A DNA stretch of 64,000 nt from Silene conica (Eukaryota > Streptophyta > Magnoliopsida > Caryophyllales > Caryophyllaceae). The stretch covers positions 54,475,579 to 54,539,578 of the forward strand of contig CM055313.2 in the NCBI GenBank assembly GCA_029255685.2, given 5' to 3'. A program made the translations under genes and the position numbers. How positions within the stretch are numbered: the first letter of the stretch is position 1; each line of letters opens with the position of its first letter. Below the pieces are notes generated by a model, which did no database searches, had not been told where the DNA came from, and saw only the letters and a list, made by a program, of their open reading frames with translations. Below, piece after piece: positions 23,472 to 35,013 of the stretch.

Positions 23472-24677
23472 ATGTTTGATGCAAAACAGTATTTTTGGGA
23501 TGACCCTTATGTTTTCAAGGAATGCGGAGATGGCCTCATCCGGAGACGCGTCCCCCAATGGGAGGTGAAGGACATTCTGGAAGCATGTCACTCTTCTGCA
23601 TATGGCGGTCACCACGGTCCATCTAGGACCGTGACCAAGGTACTACAGTCTGGCTTTTATTGGCCTACTTTGCATGCTGACTGTAGGAATTTTGTAGGTA
23701 GCTGTGATGCCTGTCAAAGAACTGGGAATGTCTCAAAAAGACATGAGATGCCGCAGGTTGGTATTTTAGAGGTAGAGATTTTTTATGTCTGGGGCATTGA
23801 CTATCAAGGACCTTTTCCTAGTAGTCAAGGTAACAGGTATATTCTTGTGGCTGTTGATTATGTGTCTAAGTGGGTAGAAGCTATTGCTACTCCCCATTGT
23901 GATGCAAAGGCTGTTATTAAGATGTTTAAAAAAATCATATTTCCACGTTTTGGTGTCCCTAGGGTTGTCATAAGTGATGGAGGTATGCATTTTAAGGAGA
24001 AACGCTTAGGTGACTTGTTAAATAAATTCGGTGTCCAACATCGTAGGGGTTTAGCTTATCACCCTCAGACTAGTGGTCAAGTTGAGATCTCTAATAGGGA
24101 ACTCAAGGAGACCCTAGCCAAAGTTGTTTCTAAGTCTAGGAAAGATTGGAGTTTAAAACTTGATGATGTTTTATGGGCCTATAGAACCGCGTTCAAAACC
24201 CCAATAGGAATGTCACCATTCCGGTTGATTTATGGTAAGACTTGTCATCTACCAGTAGAGTTAGAACGTAAGTCTTGGTGGGCTATCTGTGATCTTAATT
24301 TAGACCCTAATCTTTCCCGAGAGAAACGTTTGTTGCAGCTTAATGATTTAGAAGAATTCAGGTTGTTAGCCTATGACAATGCCAGGATTTATAAAGAGAA
24401 AACAAAGCGCTGGCACGACAAGAGAATTATTAGGCGTGATTTTCAGGTAGGTGATAGGGTGTTGCTTTTTAATGCTCGTATTCGTCTTTTACCTTGTAAG
24501 CTAAAATCCAGGTGGAGCGGACCCTACACCATCACAGCTGTCTCAAAATTTGGGTCAATAGAGTTAGAAACCTCATCTGGTGAGAGGTTCAAAGTCAATG
24601 GCCAGTATGTGAAGCACTTCCGCGGAGAGAACGAATTTATCGGTAAGGTTGAAGTTTCTTACTTTGACCCTTTTTAG
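23472..24677 (+). pseudogene. Athila-like integrase
   Basis: The 401-codon ORF is intact within itself. The zinc-binding HHCC region is visible ([14 protein letters not shown] then CDACQRTGN). The catalytic triad is in [20 protein letters not shown] and SNRELKETL. The C-terminal GPY-type motif is [12 protein letters not shown]. It would insert the cDNA with a 5-bp target duplication, matching the GTGAC seen. It is separated from RT/RNase H only by the TAA at 23457, so it would normally be part of the polyprotein and the visible Met is not a true start. Confidence 0.9.
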
Positions 24678-25749
24678 GATGCTTCTTGATAAGTAAAAAG
24701 GTCGTGCGGGACCTCTTAAACCAGCGCTATACGGGAGGCAACCCGTGTTCTAGCTTAATTTTACGTTTTTTTTTAAATTTCCGTTTTAATCCTTGATAAG
24801 ATTTTGAGTTTCTGCAGGAAAATAAGCGAAATCGTCAAGGCAGAGGTCGACCGACCCAATTACTAGGTCGACCGACCTTCTGACAGCTTTAAATTCGTTC
24901 TGACACATTAAGTAAAATCTGACAGAGCAGGTATGTAGGACGGAGGTCGACCGACCCAGATTTTCGGTCGACCGACCTCGGGTATTTTTTTGTCCGGTTT
25001 TTTCTTTGAGTTAGAGTCTTGGTCTTTGTGTGTTTTGAAAACACAATTATTTCTCACATTTGCTCACACTTTCTGAACCCCTCTATCTCTTAAAAACCCT
25101 AACCACCCACCTTCTTCATCCTTCACTCATTTTCCTCATTTTCCTTGCTTTCTTTCAATTTCCTCCATCCAAGGTATGTTTTTCTTAGTTTTTTCCTTCT
25201 CTTTTTCGTTTCCTAGCATCTTAATTCTGTTCTAGGTAGTTTTAGTTTGTATTTTTCAGTTTATTTTAGCTCTTAATTTCGTTTTTTAAGCATGTTTGTG
25301 TTTTCTCTTTTAGTTTTCTTCTTCCTTTAGGTTTTATAGTCTCAGATCTGTAATTTGTATGTGATTTAGTGCTGTTAGGGTTAGTATAATTCTTCCTTTC
25401 AATTTCTATGCCAATTACTGCACGATTTCAGACCCGCGTTTTTGATTCTGACACTGTTCACGGTCGACCGACCCAAAACGGAGGTCGGCCGACCAAACTG
25501 TGATTTTCTTGAATTTCTGATTTTTGCTGGTAGTTGGTCGACCGACCTCGGATTGCGGTCGGCCGACCTGTTTTGTTACAGGAACTCTGAATTTTTTCGC
25601 AAAAATGGTCGACCGACCTCTCTATGAAGTCGGCCGACCCAAATATTGTTACAGAAGTTTCTGATTCGCGTTTTTATTCCTATTTTTACTAAGAAAATGT
25701 TTTAATTTTTGCACAAGACTTATATTTTATTGAACTTTTCAGATTCATA
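24678..25749 (+). promoter_or_regulatory. Region between pol and the ATHILA ORF: cassettes and a predicted leader intron
   Basis: A pyrimidine-rich stretch at 25070-25173 resembles a plant 5' UTR and ends in CCAAG/GTATG (donor at 25174). An acceptor TTTTCAG ends at 25742, eight bases before the ATG at 25750. This suggests that the downstream ORF is expressed from a spliced leader. Hairpin cassettes lie at 24845-24877, 24945-24977, 25462-25494, 25536-25568 and 25607-25639. The last three fall inside the predicted intron, and their second arms end GGCCGACC, which improves pairing to 11 of 12. The intron is inferred from sequence signals only. Confidence 0.5.
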
Positions 25750-27132
25750 ATGTCTAGCCGTGGACAAGGCAGAAAGCGCTCCCGATATTCCGGTGCAAGC
25801 ACCTCCCGAGGCCGTGCTCCTAGGTCGAGAGGATTGACGGTGCAAGATACGGATAGTCTACCAAACTATCCGCAAATCATCTTCAACACCCCGGCTCAAA
25901 AAGCCCGTTTCCTCCATCTTTCCACCTTTTGCTTAGTGGTGGCCACCCGGTTCCTTTGTGTTCCGACATTGCAAGCTTTAGGGTGCCATGATGATGTGGT
26001 GGCTTTGCTCAATGGGACGGGTTTCTCAGGACTTGTCACTATGGATTAGTTTACCTTTTCCCTTCTCACTCTTGAGTTCTTTTCTTCCTTTATTTTTGAT
26101 ATTCAAGCCTATAACCCCGGCTATGATAACAAGTGCATTTCTTTTCGTTTGTTTAATGAAACATTTTCTTTAACTTTGAATGAATTTGCTCAATTTCTAG
26201 GTTTATCTTCTACGAGTCTTACGGGTGACCCCACTGGGTCATATAATGACATGTGGTCCTGTCTTTCTGATTCCAGCGATAGGAAGAAGAAAAACAGTAC
26301 CATTCACCTACCCGCCCCCCGTTATTATTTGCGTCTTTTGGCCAACACTGCTTTTGGCCGTAAAGAGTCTCAAAATGTTAACAACATTGAGCTCTCCATT
26401 TTGTCTTGCTATCTTAATGTCAGACGTACGGGTCAACAGTTTTATAACACTGCGTTTTTGGTTGCTTGTCACTTTGTGTCGGTGGGCGAGGGAACTTCCT
26501 TGACTACTATTGTTTGTGGTGGGCTAGTCACTCGATTGGCCCGCTCCCTTGTTCCTCAGTTCCCTCGTTATGAGGATGCGATTGACACCCTCTCCCGGTT
26601 CATGGACATGGCCTATGTCAAGTCCGTGCATTGGGTAGACAGGAAGGATTATTGGAAGGTAGACACCTACCTCAGTGATCGCATCCCCATCACCATGGCT
26701 CCCCCCATGTTGCCCCTTGATAATTTTCAGGGGGGGCCTAGACCACTCCTCCCATCTTACCGCCTCCCACTTAGAGGAGGCACCTTTAGAGGCCATAGGG
26801 TCCCTGCTCCCGGTTCCCACTATGATGCACCTGGGACAGGGTACCCAACTGATTTTACTGCTGCTCCTAATGTTTATGTTCCTCCTTTTGTTGATGACAG
26901 ATCTCTACCACACATGGTAGCAGACCTTTGCAGGCGGTTCAACCAAAAACAGTTGAACGACAGTCTCTACCAGTATCCGGGCTACTCGGAGTATGTTACT
27001 CAGGGTAGGCTCCCCACAGGCCCTTGGACTCACCCTTCCTGGTACACACCTCTCGCAGGCGGTCGTGACCACGGTGAAGCTTCAGGCTCTGCCTCAGGAA
27101 CAGGCATAGGGTCTGATGATGAGGAAGAGTAG
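25750..27132 (+). pseudogene. ATHILA ORF-1-type protein in the env-like position
   Basis: One frame of about 460 codons, interrupted by a single TAG at 26047-26049. It starts MSSRGQGRKRSRYSG, a basic N-terminus. The body (FSLTLNEFAQFLGL, YYLRLLANTAFGRKESQNVN, ELSILSCYLN) resembles the Athila ORF1 family, and the C-terminus is acidic (GIGSDDEEE). In Athila elements the extra ORF after integrase is sometimes called env-like, but I see no signal peptide or clear transmembrane segment here. Its role is unknown. The position after pol and a probable spliced leader are consistent with separate expression. Confidence 0.7.
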
Positions 27133-28964
27133 GAGGCAGAAAGAGAGGGTTCCGAGGAGGAGTTCGACTCCCAGGGCTAGGAACGTGCTTAACCTTACCC
27201 TCTTTGGGGTTTGGTTTGGGGAGGTCCCCCTGTCTTGTAAGTAGTTTTTTCTTTTATTTCCCTTTAGATTTCCAGTTTTTCCTTCTAGATTTCCAGTTTT
27301 TCCCTTAGGTTTCCAGTTTTTCCCTCCTTCCTCCTTAGACTCTTTTTGTAGTTTCTAGTCTTTTTCCTTTTCCTTTCTTTGTTTGTTTCTTTTCTGCCTA
27401 TCCCCATCCCTATGCTGTGGTTGTATGCTGATGAGCACAATGGGGGCATTGTGCGTTTTGGTTTGGGGAGGGTGTTTGCATACTCCTTTGTGAGTCTGCA
27501 ATTGTTTAGGTGTCTTTTGTTTTTCATTCCTTTAGGTGTTTTTCTTATTTTCATCCTTTTTCTGTCGCGCGTTCTTCTCTGCCGCGCGTTCTTTTCTGTC
27601 ACGTGCTTTTAGCTTTTAGGTCGAGTCGGAACGGACAAATACGATTTATGCCTCACATATCACTTATTGCCTTGCATTGCATTTTTCAAAAAAATTTCAA
27701 GCTAGTCTTTTGCATTATCTACGAGTTTTTGTTGATTTCATGCTAAATTATTAGACTTGACTCTCTTCTTGGCAAGCTACTACATATTCTAAGGATTAGA
27801 GCTTAATAAATCGGTGACATTCATGACCGATTTCATGTAGGTTTGTGAGTAGTTTCTCCTCTTGAGGCATGTCACATCAATGTGCATAAGCATGAATTTT
27901 GTCTACTTAATACCTATATGCATTCGGGTTTGTAGTTTGTTGACACATGTGGTAGAGGTCCCTTTTTCTCATTTTACCCATAATCCTCACATAGCCAAAT
28001 TGAACCTTTTATCCCATTTGCTACATCCTAAAAAATTCCCTACCCTAGCCGAGCTAGTAATGTAGTGATGGGACTGTTTTGGCCATCCTTTGGTTTGTGC
28101 TTCTTTGATAAATCTTGCTTTTGTGAGAACGGTGGAAAGGAGAAAAGAAAAGAGAAAAAGAAATGAAAAAAAATTTATGAGAATTCAAATCAGAAAAAGA
28201 GAAAAGAGAAAAAAAAAAAAAAAAAAAAACGAGTCTGACCTGTTTTCAAGGGTGGTCGGTCGACCTAAACTACAGGTCGGTCGACCACGACCATTGAGCA
28301 GGCTGCGTTTCTGAAAAAAAAAAAAAAGGAGAAGAAAGAAAAAAAAATAAATAAATAAAAAAAAAGGAGAAAATTGGAGAAATTGTGATTTTTGCTCCCA
28401 ATTTTTGAGCATTGGCATGTTTTGAAAAGTAATGGAAGTGATCTTATAGTATGGATAGATGGTTGTTAGCTCGGTTTAACCCCTCTTCCCATAACTTATT
28501 TTAACCCCTTCTTACCTTTAGCCTCACAATCCCAAAATTGCCTCGGCATGTGTCATGGTTATCTAGTGTGGGAATGCATATGTACGGTTGTAGAGATTTT
28601 ATTCATGTTAGATTACAGGCATGTTCTTACGGGTCGCAGATAGGTGAGAGTCTCTACTTTTATTTATCTTCTTATCTTTCACATATACATTTGACCCTTT
28701 GTTTTCATGAGTGTCTCGAGCGTACCGCGAGCGTCCAATTAGAATGAGTCTTGCAAGGTTGAAAGTTTAGCATATTATTCCAACATGTTCAATTCGTTTT
28801 GCTCTTGACATTATGCTTGATTATATTTGAAGGTTGCATTAAATTGGTTAGGCATGGTGTTGTGTTTGGTTGTAAAAAGTGTGAAATCCGTTCCATTAGA
28901 AGTTTTCCTTTCTTTTGAGTCTTAGTGCTTGCTTGAGGACAAGCAAGGTTTGGTTTGGGGAGTT
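27133..28964 (+). other. Athila-like 3' UTR with three polypurine-tract-like copies
   Basis: No gene was recognised in this region. The 14-mer TTTGGTTTGGGGAG occurs at 27210-27223, 27457-27470 and 28949-28962. The last lies 2 nt before the 3' LTR and is the expected polypurine tract. A pyrimidine-rich part (27235-27610) and an A/G-rich part (28136-28380) are present. A cassette at 28254-28286 has both arms inverted (GGTCGGTCGACC). Confidence 0.75.
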
Positions 28965-30209
28965 TGATACGTGCCTATTTTATGCATTTTATTTATTCTT
29001 TTGGCACGTATTTTCTTATATTTTTGTGACTTTTAGTTGCTATTTCTCCCGAAACGGTTTACTTTGGCATTTCTATGTTTTCAATGTAGGAATACGCGGA
29101 AGTGGAAAAAACCGAACTTTAATCGCCCTCCGGAAGCTGTTTTGAGTAATAATGCGGAGCAAAGATCCGGATGCACATCCAAGTGTTGTTTATGGGCCAA
29201 ATTCAAGCTGATACGTACAGGAAAAGGTCGACCGACCCACCAAAGGGGTCGACCGACCTAAGCCAGAATACGGAAAAGCCCAATGTCAACAGAAGCGGTC
29301 GACCGACCCGGAAAAGAGGTCGACCGACCCAGAAATTGTGTCCGCGTCTTTTATTTCGTGTTTTACTTACCTAATCTTGTAATTAGAACTTATTTAAGGA
29401 GACCTAAACACGAAAATTAGGTCAAGCACTTCATGTTAGTCAAAACTCCATAGTTAGAAAGAGATTTTATTCAAGTTTTCATCTTTTGTTCTTAATTCCA
29501 ATTAAGTTGTAAGTTTGCTACAATTAATCTTTCCTTTTAATTTAATCTTGTTGTTCATCTTATTGTTGTTTCTCAATTCATGTTTTCCCTTTTATTATCA
29601 TCTTTAATTATGTTGATTCCTTTGATGTTCTTAGTTCTTGTTATTATTAGTTTCATAATTAAAAGTATGCATAGCTAATTCTTGTAATTAAGAATTAGGG
29701 GAACCATGGTAAAGACTTGATTTTGATAAGTTTAATGATTGAATTACCAATCCCCCATTGTTGTTGGTGAACTAATCCTTAGGATTGAAAGATTATTAGG
29801 ATTAGTTTAACAACAACTTTGGGATTGTCATATGAACGAAAGTTTAGTGCTTTTCTAGGAACCCTAAGACCGTAAGGATTGGATAGAATATTGACCTAAA
29901 GGTTTATTCTTTGTTCCTTGGGATTGTGTTATTTGGTTATTTTACCTTTCATTGACTTGTTTTGACCATGGGGAACCAAAGTTCCTAATCTCCTTTTTAT
30001 CTTATTTTAATTCTCTTGTTTATTTGCTCTTTTAGTTGTTAGTTCAAATCTCAAATCAACCCCCCTTTTTTTGGTTACTTGTAATAGACTTTAAATTCAC
30101 AAACATAATTCACCTTGTCTCCTTGTGGTTCGACCCTTGACTTATCCTATCTAGTTTAAGCTGAGGTTTTATAAATCTTATCTTTGGCACCTCTCAACGA
30201 CGGGTGTCA
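28965..30209 (+). repeat. Athila-like 3' LTR
   Basis: It is 1245 bp long with the same ends as the 5' LTR. It carries full cassettes at 29226-29258 and 29297-29329. Relative to the 5' LTR it has exactly 21 extra bp, equal to one arm plus one spacer. Confidence 0.95.
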
Positions 30210-30952
30210 GTGACACCACTCCTACCCACACCCGAGAACAGACCCATACACGTCCTACTCTACTGCCGACAACCGCACCCCTAAGACACAAAAAGATAAC
30301 CGTGATGACGAGTAAACGAGCACAAAAGAACAACCGTCTTACCTCGCCTTAGAACGTCCTTGAAACGCCTTGGACAGTTGGACCACCGCTGCTTCACCCT
30401 CACTCGCTCTCACGCAGCCACCCATTAGAAGTAGGGTTTGTAAAAAATAAAGTAAAAGAAGAGTTAAGGGTGGCGTGTGATACGTGGGTTCTAAAGGCAA
30501 ATTAGGGTTTGATGTAAGTAAATGGGTCGGTTACGTAATTGATAACAAGGTGTTTGGCCCACATTACAACCGCCTTGTGATGTGGCGTCCATCAACACGT
30601 AAATTTATAATAAGCTTATACGATATATACACGATAACGATTAATACATTACGATTAGAATATTAAACTCCGAGTTAACTTATTCCAAGTTAACTTATTA
30701 CTAAATAGTCTCAAGTTGAAAACCCGAGTCTTAGAAAAAAAACTAGGTGTTACAATATAATATAACACGTAACACTTATCTATAGCTTAGTCGATACGCG
30801 ATAATAAAATATAGAACTTATAATATTATCTCGAGTCAACTCATAATATAACAACACGTATTCGATAAATTAATTATCGAATATAAGCGTTCAAATATTA
30901 TCGCCCATCAAAACAATTATTAATTATAATAAAAGAAATACGAGGTATTACA

Positions 30953-32371
30953 GTATTCCCTCCTTAAAATAAACTTCGTCCCGAAGTTCAACCCCGCACA
31001 CGCATCACCGTACTCAAAACTCAGGCGTAAATCATACGCCAACACATACCACATACTCAATATAAACTTGAAACATAATAACACTAATTCCCGTTCACAA
31101 GTCGCAACTTATAATCTAACAAGTACTTATAACAAATAATAATAACTTGCAATTGCTTAACAATAATATATAATTATATGTCATTTTGATAAAAACATAA
31201 ATAAACAACTCACTATTATGGGCTATGAAAATACAAGGTATTATAGTCTTTCCTCCTTAAAATGAACTTCGTCCCGAAGTTCATCATCCCCTGGTCAACA
31301 ATCTGGTCACTAGGCATGTAACGAACACAAAACGTAATACCACATAGCCTCAAGGCTAATAAAGGTACCTTAAAACACGGAATATTACATTCTACCTTTG
31401 TTAAGAAAACTTTGTCCCCAAAGTTTAACGTATAAAATAAAATAAGAATACTCCACGAAACACAATAAAATGCACCACCGAATTTATCAGGATTATCGAG
31501 TATAAACAATCACCATACACCAAATAGTCATGTCATAAATCATTAAGATTTTACAATCCTAACCTCCTTAAAACATGGTTACGTCCCCGTAACCCCATTA
31601 TAAAAAAAAATTCTAGCACAATACTTCGTCTTACCCATTACTCTATCTCATAAAATCTTACTCTAAGAAGCCAAGTATTGTATTATCATCGTCGAACTTA
31701 AGACCAAAGACAAGGGGTGAGTGAACAGGCGGGATAAAACCGCAAATCAATATTTCCATCCCAATATCGATTTCAAACTCTGAGTATTGCAATAACCAAG
31801 GTCACACTGGACCGTAAACACAATATGGCACAATGACTTAATAATTCATAACTCAATGCCAGTAACAATTTTCACCTCAATATCAGTATCAATATGGGCA
31901 AAGGTTCACAGAACCGTGCTCAACACTTAAAGCATGAACTTTAAGCTACTCACCCACAAGTTAAGGTCAAAGAGAACGATCACCTATAACAAAATGTAAT
32001 AACATTATCCACAATCCAATATATCAATCCCCTGTAATCGTATACTCCGATTCGGTCATGAACCAGTAATATAATGATTCTCAAATAGAAATACTACGGG
32101 TTTATTAGTAACACAACCAAACTAGCATCGATATTCATATATTGCAAAAAACAAATTTCCCACCTGCAAAAATAGAAATAATGGGGTTGACATCAGTTTT
32201 CCACGCTAAAGTCGACTATAAAATCAATTGCCTGAGTACCTTATACTCTCTATCTCATACTCTTTATTCTCCCTATAGCACAACCCAACTCTCAAAATAG
32301 AAGAACAAACATTGACTCATAACACATGGCTACTACTATACTTCCAATAAAATTCTCAATGCCAACTCCTC
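30953..32371 (-). other. LARD internal region next to LTR A
   Basis: This is A/T-rich and non-coding. The minus-strand end AACTTCGGGACGAAGTTTATTT followed by a purine tract is typical of the 3' end of Del/Tekay-type Ty3 elements. A second, diverged copy of this GACGAAGTT/purine motif lies at about 31236-31282. I see no intact pol domain. Confidence 0.6.
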
Positions 32372-35013
32372 AATAATTACCACATATAATAGTCGTCGAA
32401 ACACGTCAGCTTGAGTAAATATTTAAGCACATAGACTTCGACAAATCAATTAGCACATAATTATATCCCTGAACAATAAAAGAATACTAAGATCGGTACA
32501 ATCATGTTATGCAGTAAAATAGAATCAGAGTAGCTAACACTTATATACACTTGAAATTTTAACACAAAGTTAACATATTTACACCAATGTAGACAATCAA
32601 CAGATTCGTAGTTCATAATTGAAACATTTCATGTTCATAATCATATTATCGAAACAAAATCATATTTTAGAATAATAATATTTGGAAAAGGCATAGGGCA
32701 AAATTAATTAACGTAATAAGACATAGAGCATTGACATGTTTCGCGAGGTATACATCAATCATAGACTAGCAAGACCGCTTAACATTCTTAGATATTAATA
32801 AGTTAAGATTACGTAGGTACATTTCCATCCACGCACATTACATCATTTATCATGAAACTGGTAATACATACGACTCGCAATTTAAGGGTTTATATAATAT
32901 GCACAATTAAACGTCCGGGCAGGATTTCGTCAACACGTAGCTACAAAATTTGTCATGTAATAACAGTCACTCTAGTTATCAAAACTTCAAGTGTTATCAC
33001 GGATAATCATCACTTTGGAAAATATTTTAAAACTTTGGAAACATTGAAGTGGTAATTTATGGCAATTTATAAACACGAATCAAAGGAAAATTTTACGAGC
33101 TATAGACCGAAACAAGACTACGCGGGGACATTCTGACTCTTCTTTACTAAAACATTGTTCTCGTAAATTGTAGCTCATGAATTATGAAAATTTAACGATA
33201 AAAGTAAACGAATTCGCAAGACTAGTACTTCCATAAATCACATGTCAACCACGTACGAACTCAATATATTATGATCAAAGTTTAACATAGCAAATGTAAT
33301 TCAGTTTGTGACATAACAATATACAGGATGGTGTTATAATTCCTATTAGCTCAGTGAATTAGACAACATATACCATAAGTGTATGAAAGAACATTAACAC
33401 GGTGCACATTGTTCAAATAATCACCATTACTTATAACACTTAGATTGCTATATCATGCTAAGAATTTTACCAGTCAAATTTCATTCTACCACTTGTCAAG
33501 ACTCTTCTCTGATAAATATGATTTTTAACATCACGTGCGAACATCACATCATTATTTTGAGGTCATATCACTAGAAGTAAGAGCGTCGGTATAATAGAAA
33601 CTATTTTATATAGGAATAAGCAAGGTTACGTTATCATATTGTAAAGTACACATTCATATTATATGCCTACTATTCAGGTTACTATCGCCATATCAGGATA
33701 TCACATGGTCGCATCATATAATTCACATTTGATTAAACTTTTGTATGGAACTTACATAACTCACAGATTCACTAATTAAACATTATACAGCAATTCACAA
33801 GTCATAATTAATTATCCGCTTAGCTATCTTGCGAGCTATTATAACTTTTAGAGAGTATAATTAATTAACTACTCATAGGAGAAAGAAGCAAATGCATATT
33901 TCAAGGGAATCATTTATAACAGTTTACAGCAATACGACAGAAAATTAGATAGCTTGCAAAAAGCACTATTAAATAACATCTCATTAGCATTTTTCGTGAA
34001 TATTCTAGGCAATGGAGTTGAAATTATGCATAAACAATAAACATGTTCTAAATGGGTTTCTTTACAAAAACCTGAGTCATAACGGGACTGTGCCGTAACA
34101 ATCTAACCATTGTCAACTAAAACATTTATTTCTCTCAAATATAACTCGTACAAACATGAAACCAAAAGCATTAGAAAGCTAACTCCGAAGGTTATCACAC
34201 ATAAAATTTTCATACTTAAATATGGAACACATTTAAGATGACAGCCCATACAAACAAGGTAACATTCTTGATATTTATTAAAATTTTGGTCCCGTTACAA
34301 TATCACATTACTACATCGCAGCTCACCCATTCATTTTCCGGAACACGTTGACATGTCATTTGAAGCATATACATCACTTTATACCACATTAACATTCATT
34401 CCTCATTTCAACTAAGTTGTCTTCTAAAACACAGTAAGGTTTTCGAAACTGGAAGTAGAATCAACCAGACAACTCAATGTTTATACATGTATATACAAAT
34501 GTAACACATAACTATATGTCATTTATGGTTTGGGGCAACATATTCCGCATATCACTAGACATGGATTACTAATATACATAAGTTTGATAATTCGTATCCA
34601 AATACCCACAATATATTACGTAGTTACAATAATCATTTAAATGGCCAGATAATCTCATGGACATCTTAAACACCAATCATACTATGACCACATCACCATA
34701 TCTCACATATCCTTCTAACACACGTCATAAATCACAACTCACATACTACTTACCTCATTCTTTTCCTGCAAAAACGTTAGCACAAAATAACTGGGTCACT
34801 ATATAGTCTACCCCACTCTTCAATTACTCTTATTGGGTTCCCGAGACAGAACCGAAAGGGCCCATGGTTTGGTGTGAGGGGGCCCCTAACTCATCCCGTT
34901 CCTTTTTGGGGCTCCTATCAGTTTCATCTCGGGGTTCATTTTATTTGACTCTTCCTACGTTCTTTATTATTCATTTGGTTTAGGCCTGAGGATCGTTCGC
35001 TCTGATACCACTT
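32372..35013 (-). mobile_element. LARD-like element, leader/internal region, copy B
   Basis: It is nearly identical to 13563-16700 without the LINE. It preserves the pre-insertion sites of both the copia element (at 32371/32372) and the LINE (about 32775-32787). It ends with a primer binding site TGGTATCAGAGC (minus strand, about 34993-35010). It is non-coding. Confidence 0.75.

Larger units (their letters stand above)
18125..30209 (+). mobile_element. Complete Athila-like Ty3/gypsy retrotransposon
   Basis: This is a full-length element of about 12.1 kb with LTRs at 18125-19348 and 28965-30209 and a perfect 5-bp target duplication GTGAC (18120-18124 and 30210-30214). The primer site TTTTGGCGCCGTTGCCGGGG follows the 5' LTR. 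Gag, protease, RT, RNase H and integrase lie in order, then an ATHILA-type ORF after pol, and a polypurine tract before the 3' LTR. By eye the LTRs differ by roughly a dozen substitutions and one 21-bp indel. Pol has several stops and two frameshifts. Confidence 0.95.
16701..30952 (-). repeat. LARD LTR A, about 2.16 kb, split by the Athila-like element
   Basis: On the minus strand the LTR starts TGTAATACCTCG (30952) and ends GGGTGTTACA (16701). The two parts, 16701-18124 and 30215-30952, are contiguous once the 12-kb Athila-like insertion is removed. On its right (30953-30970) is a purine-rich stretch AAGGAGGGAATAC (minus strand), as expected of a polypurine tract. On its left is a primer binding site. 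It thus serves as 3' LTR of one internal region and 5' LTR of another. Confidence 0.8.

Noticed and set aside
27285..27602. Lys/Arg-rich minus-strand ORF
   Set aside because: It is a translation of the pyrimidine-rich tract in the Athila-like 3' UTR, with no domain.
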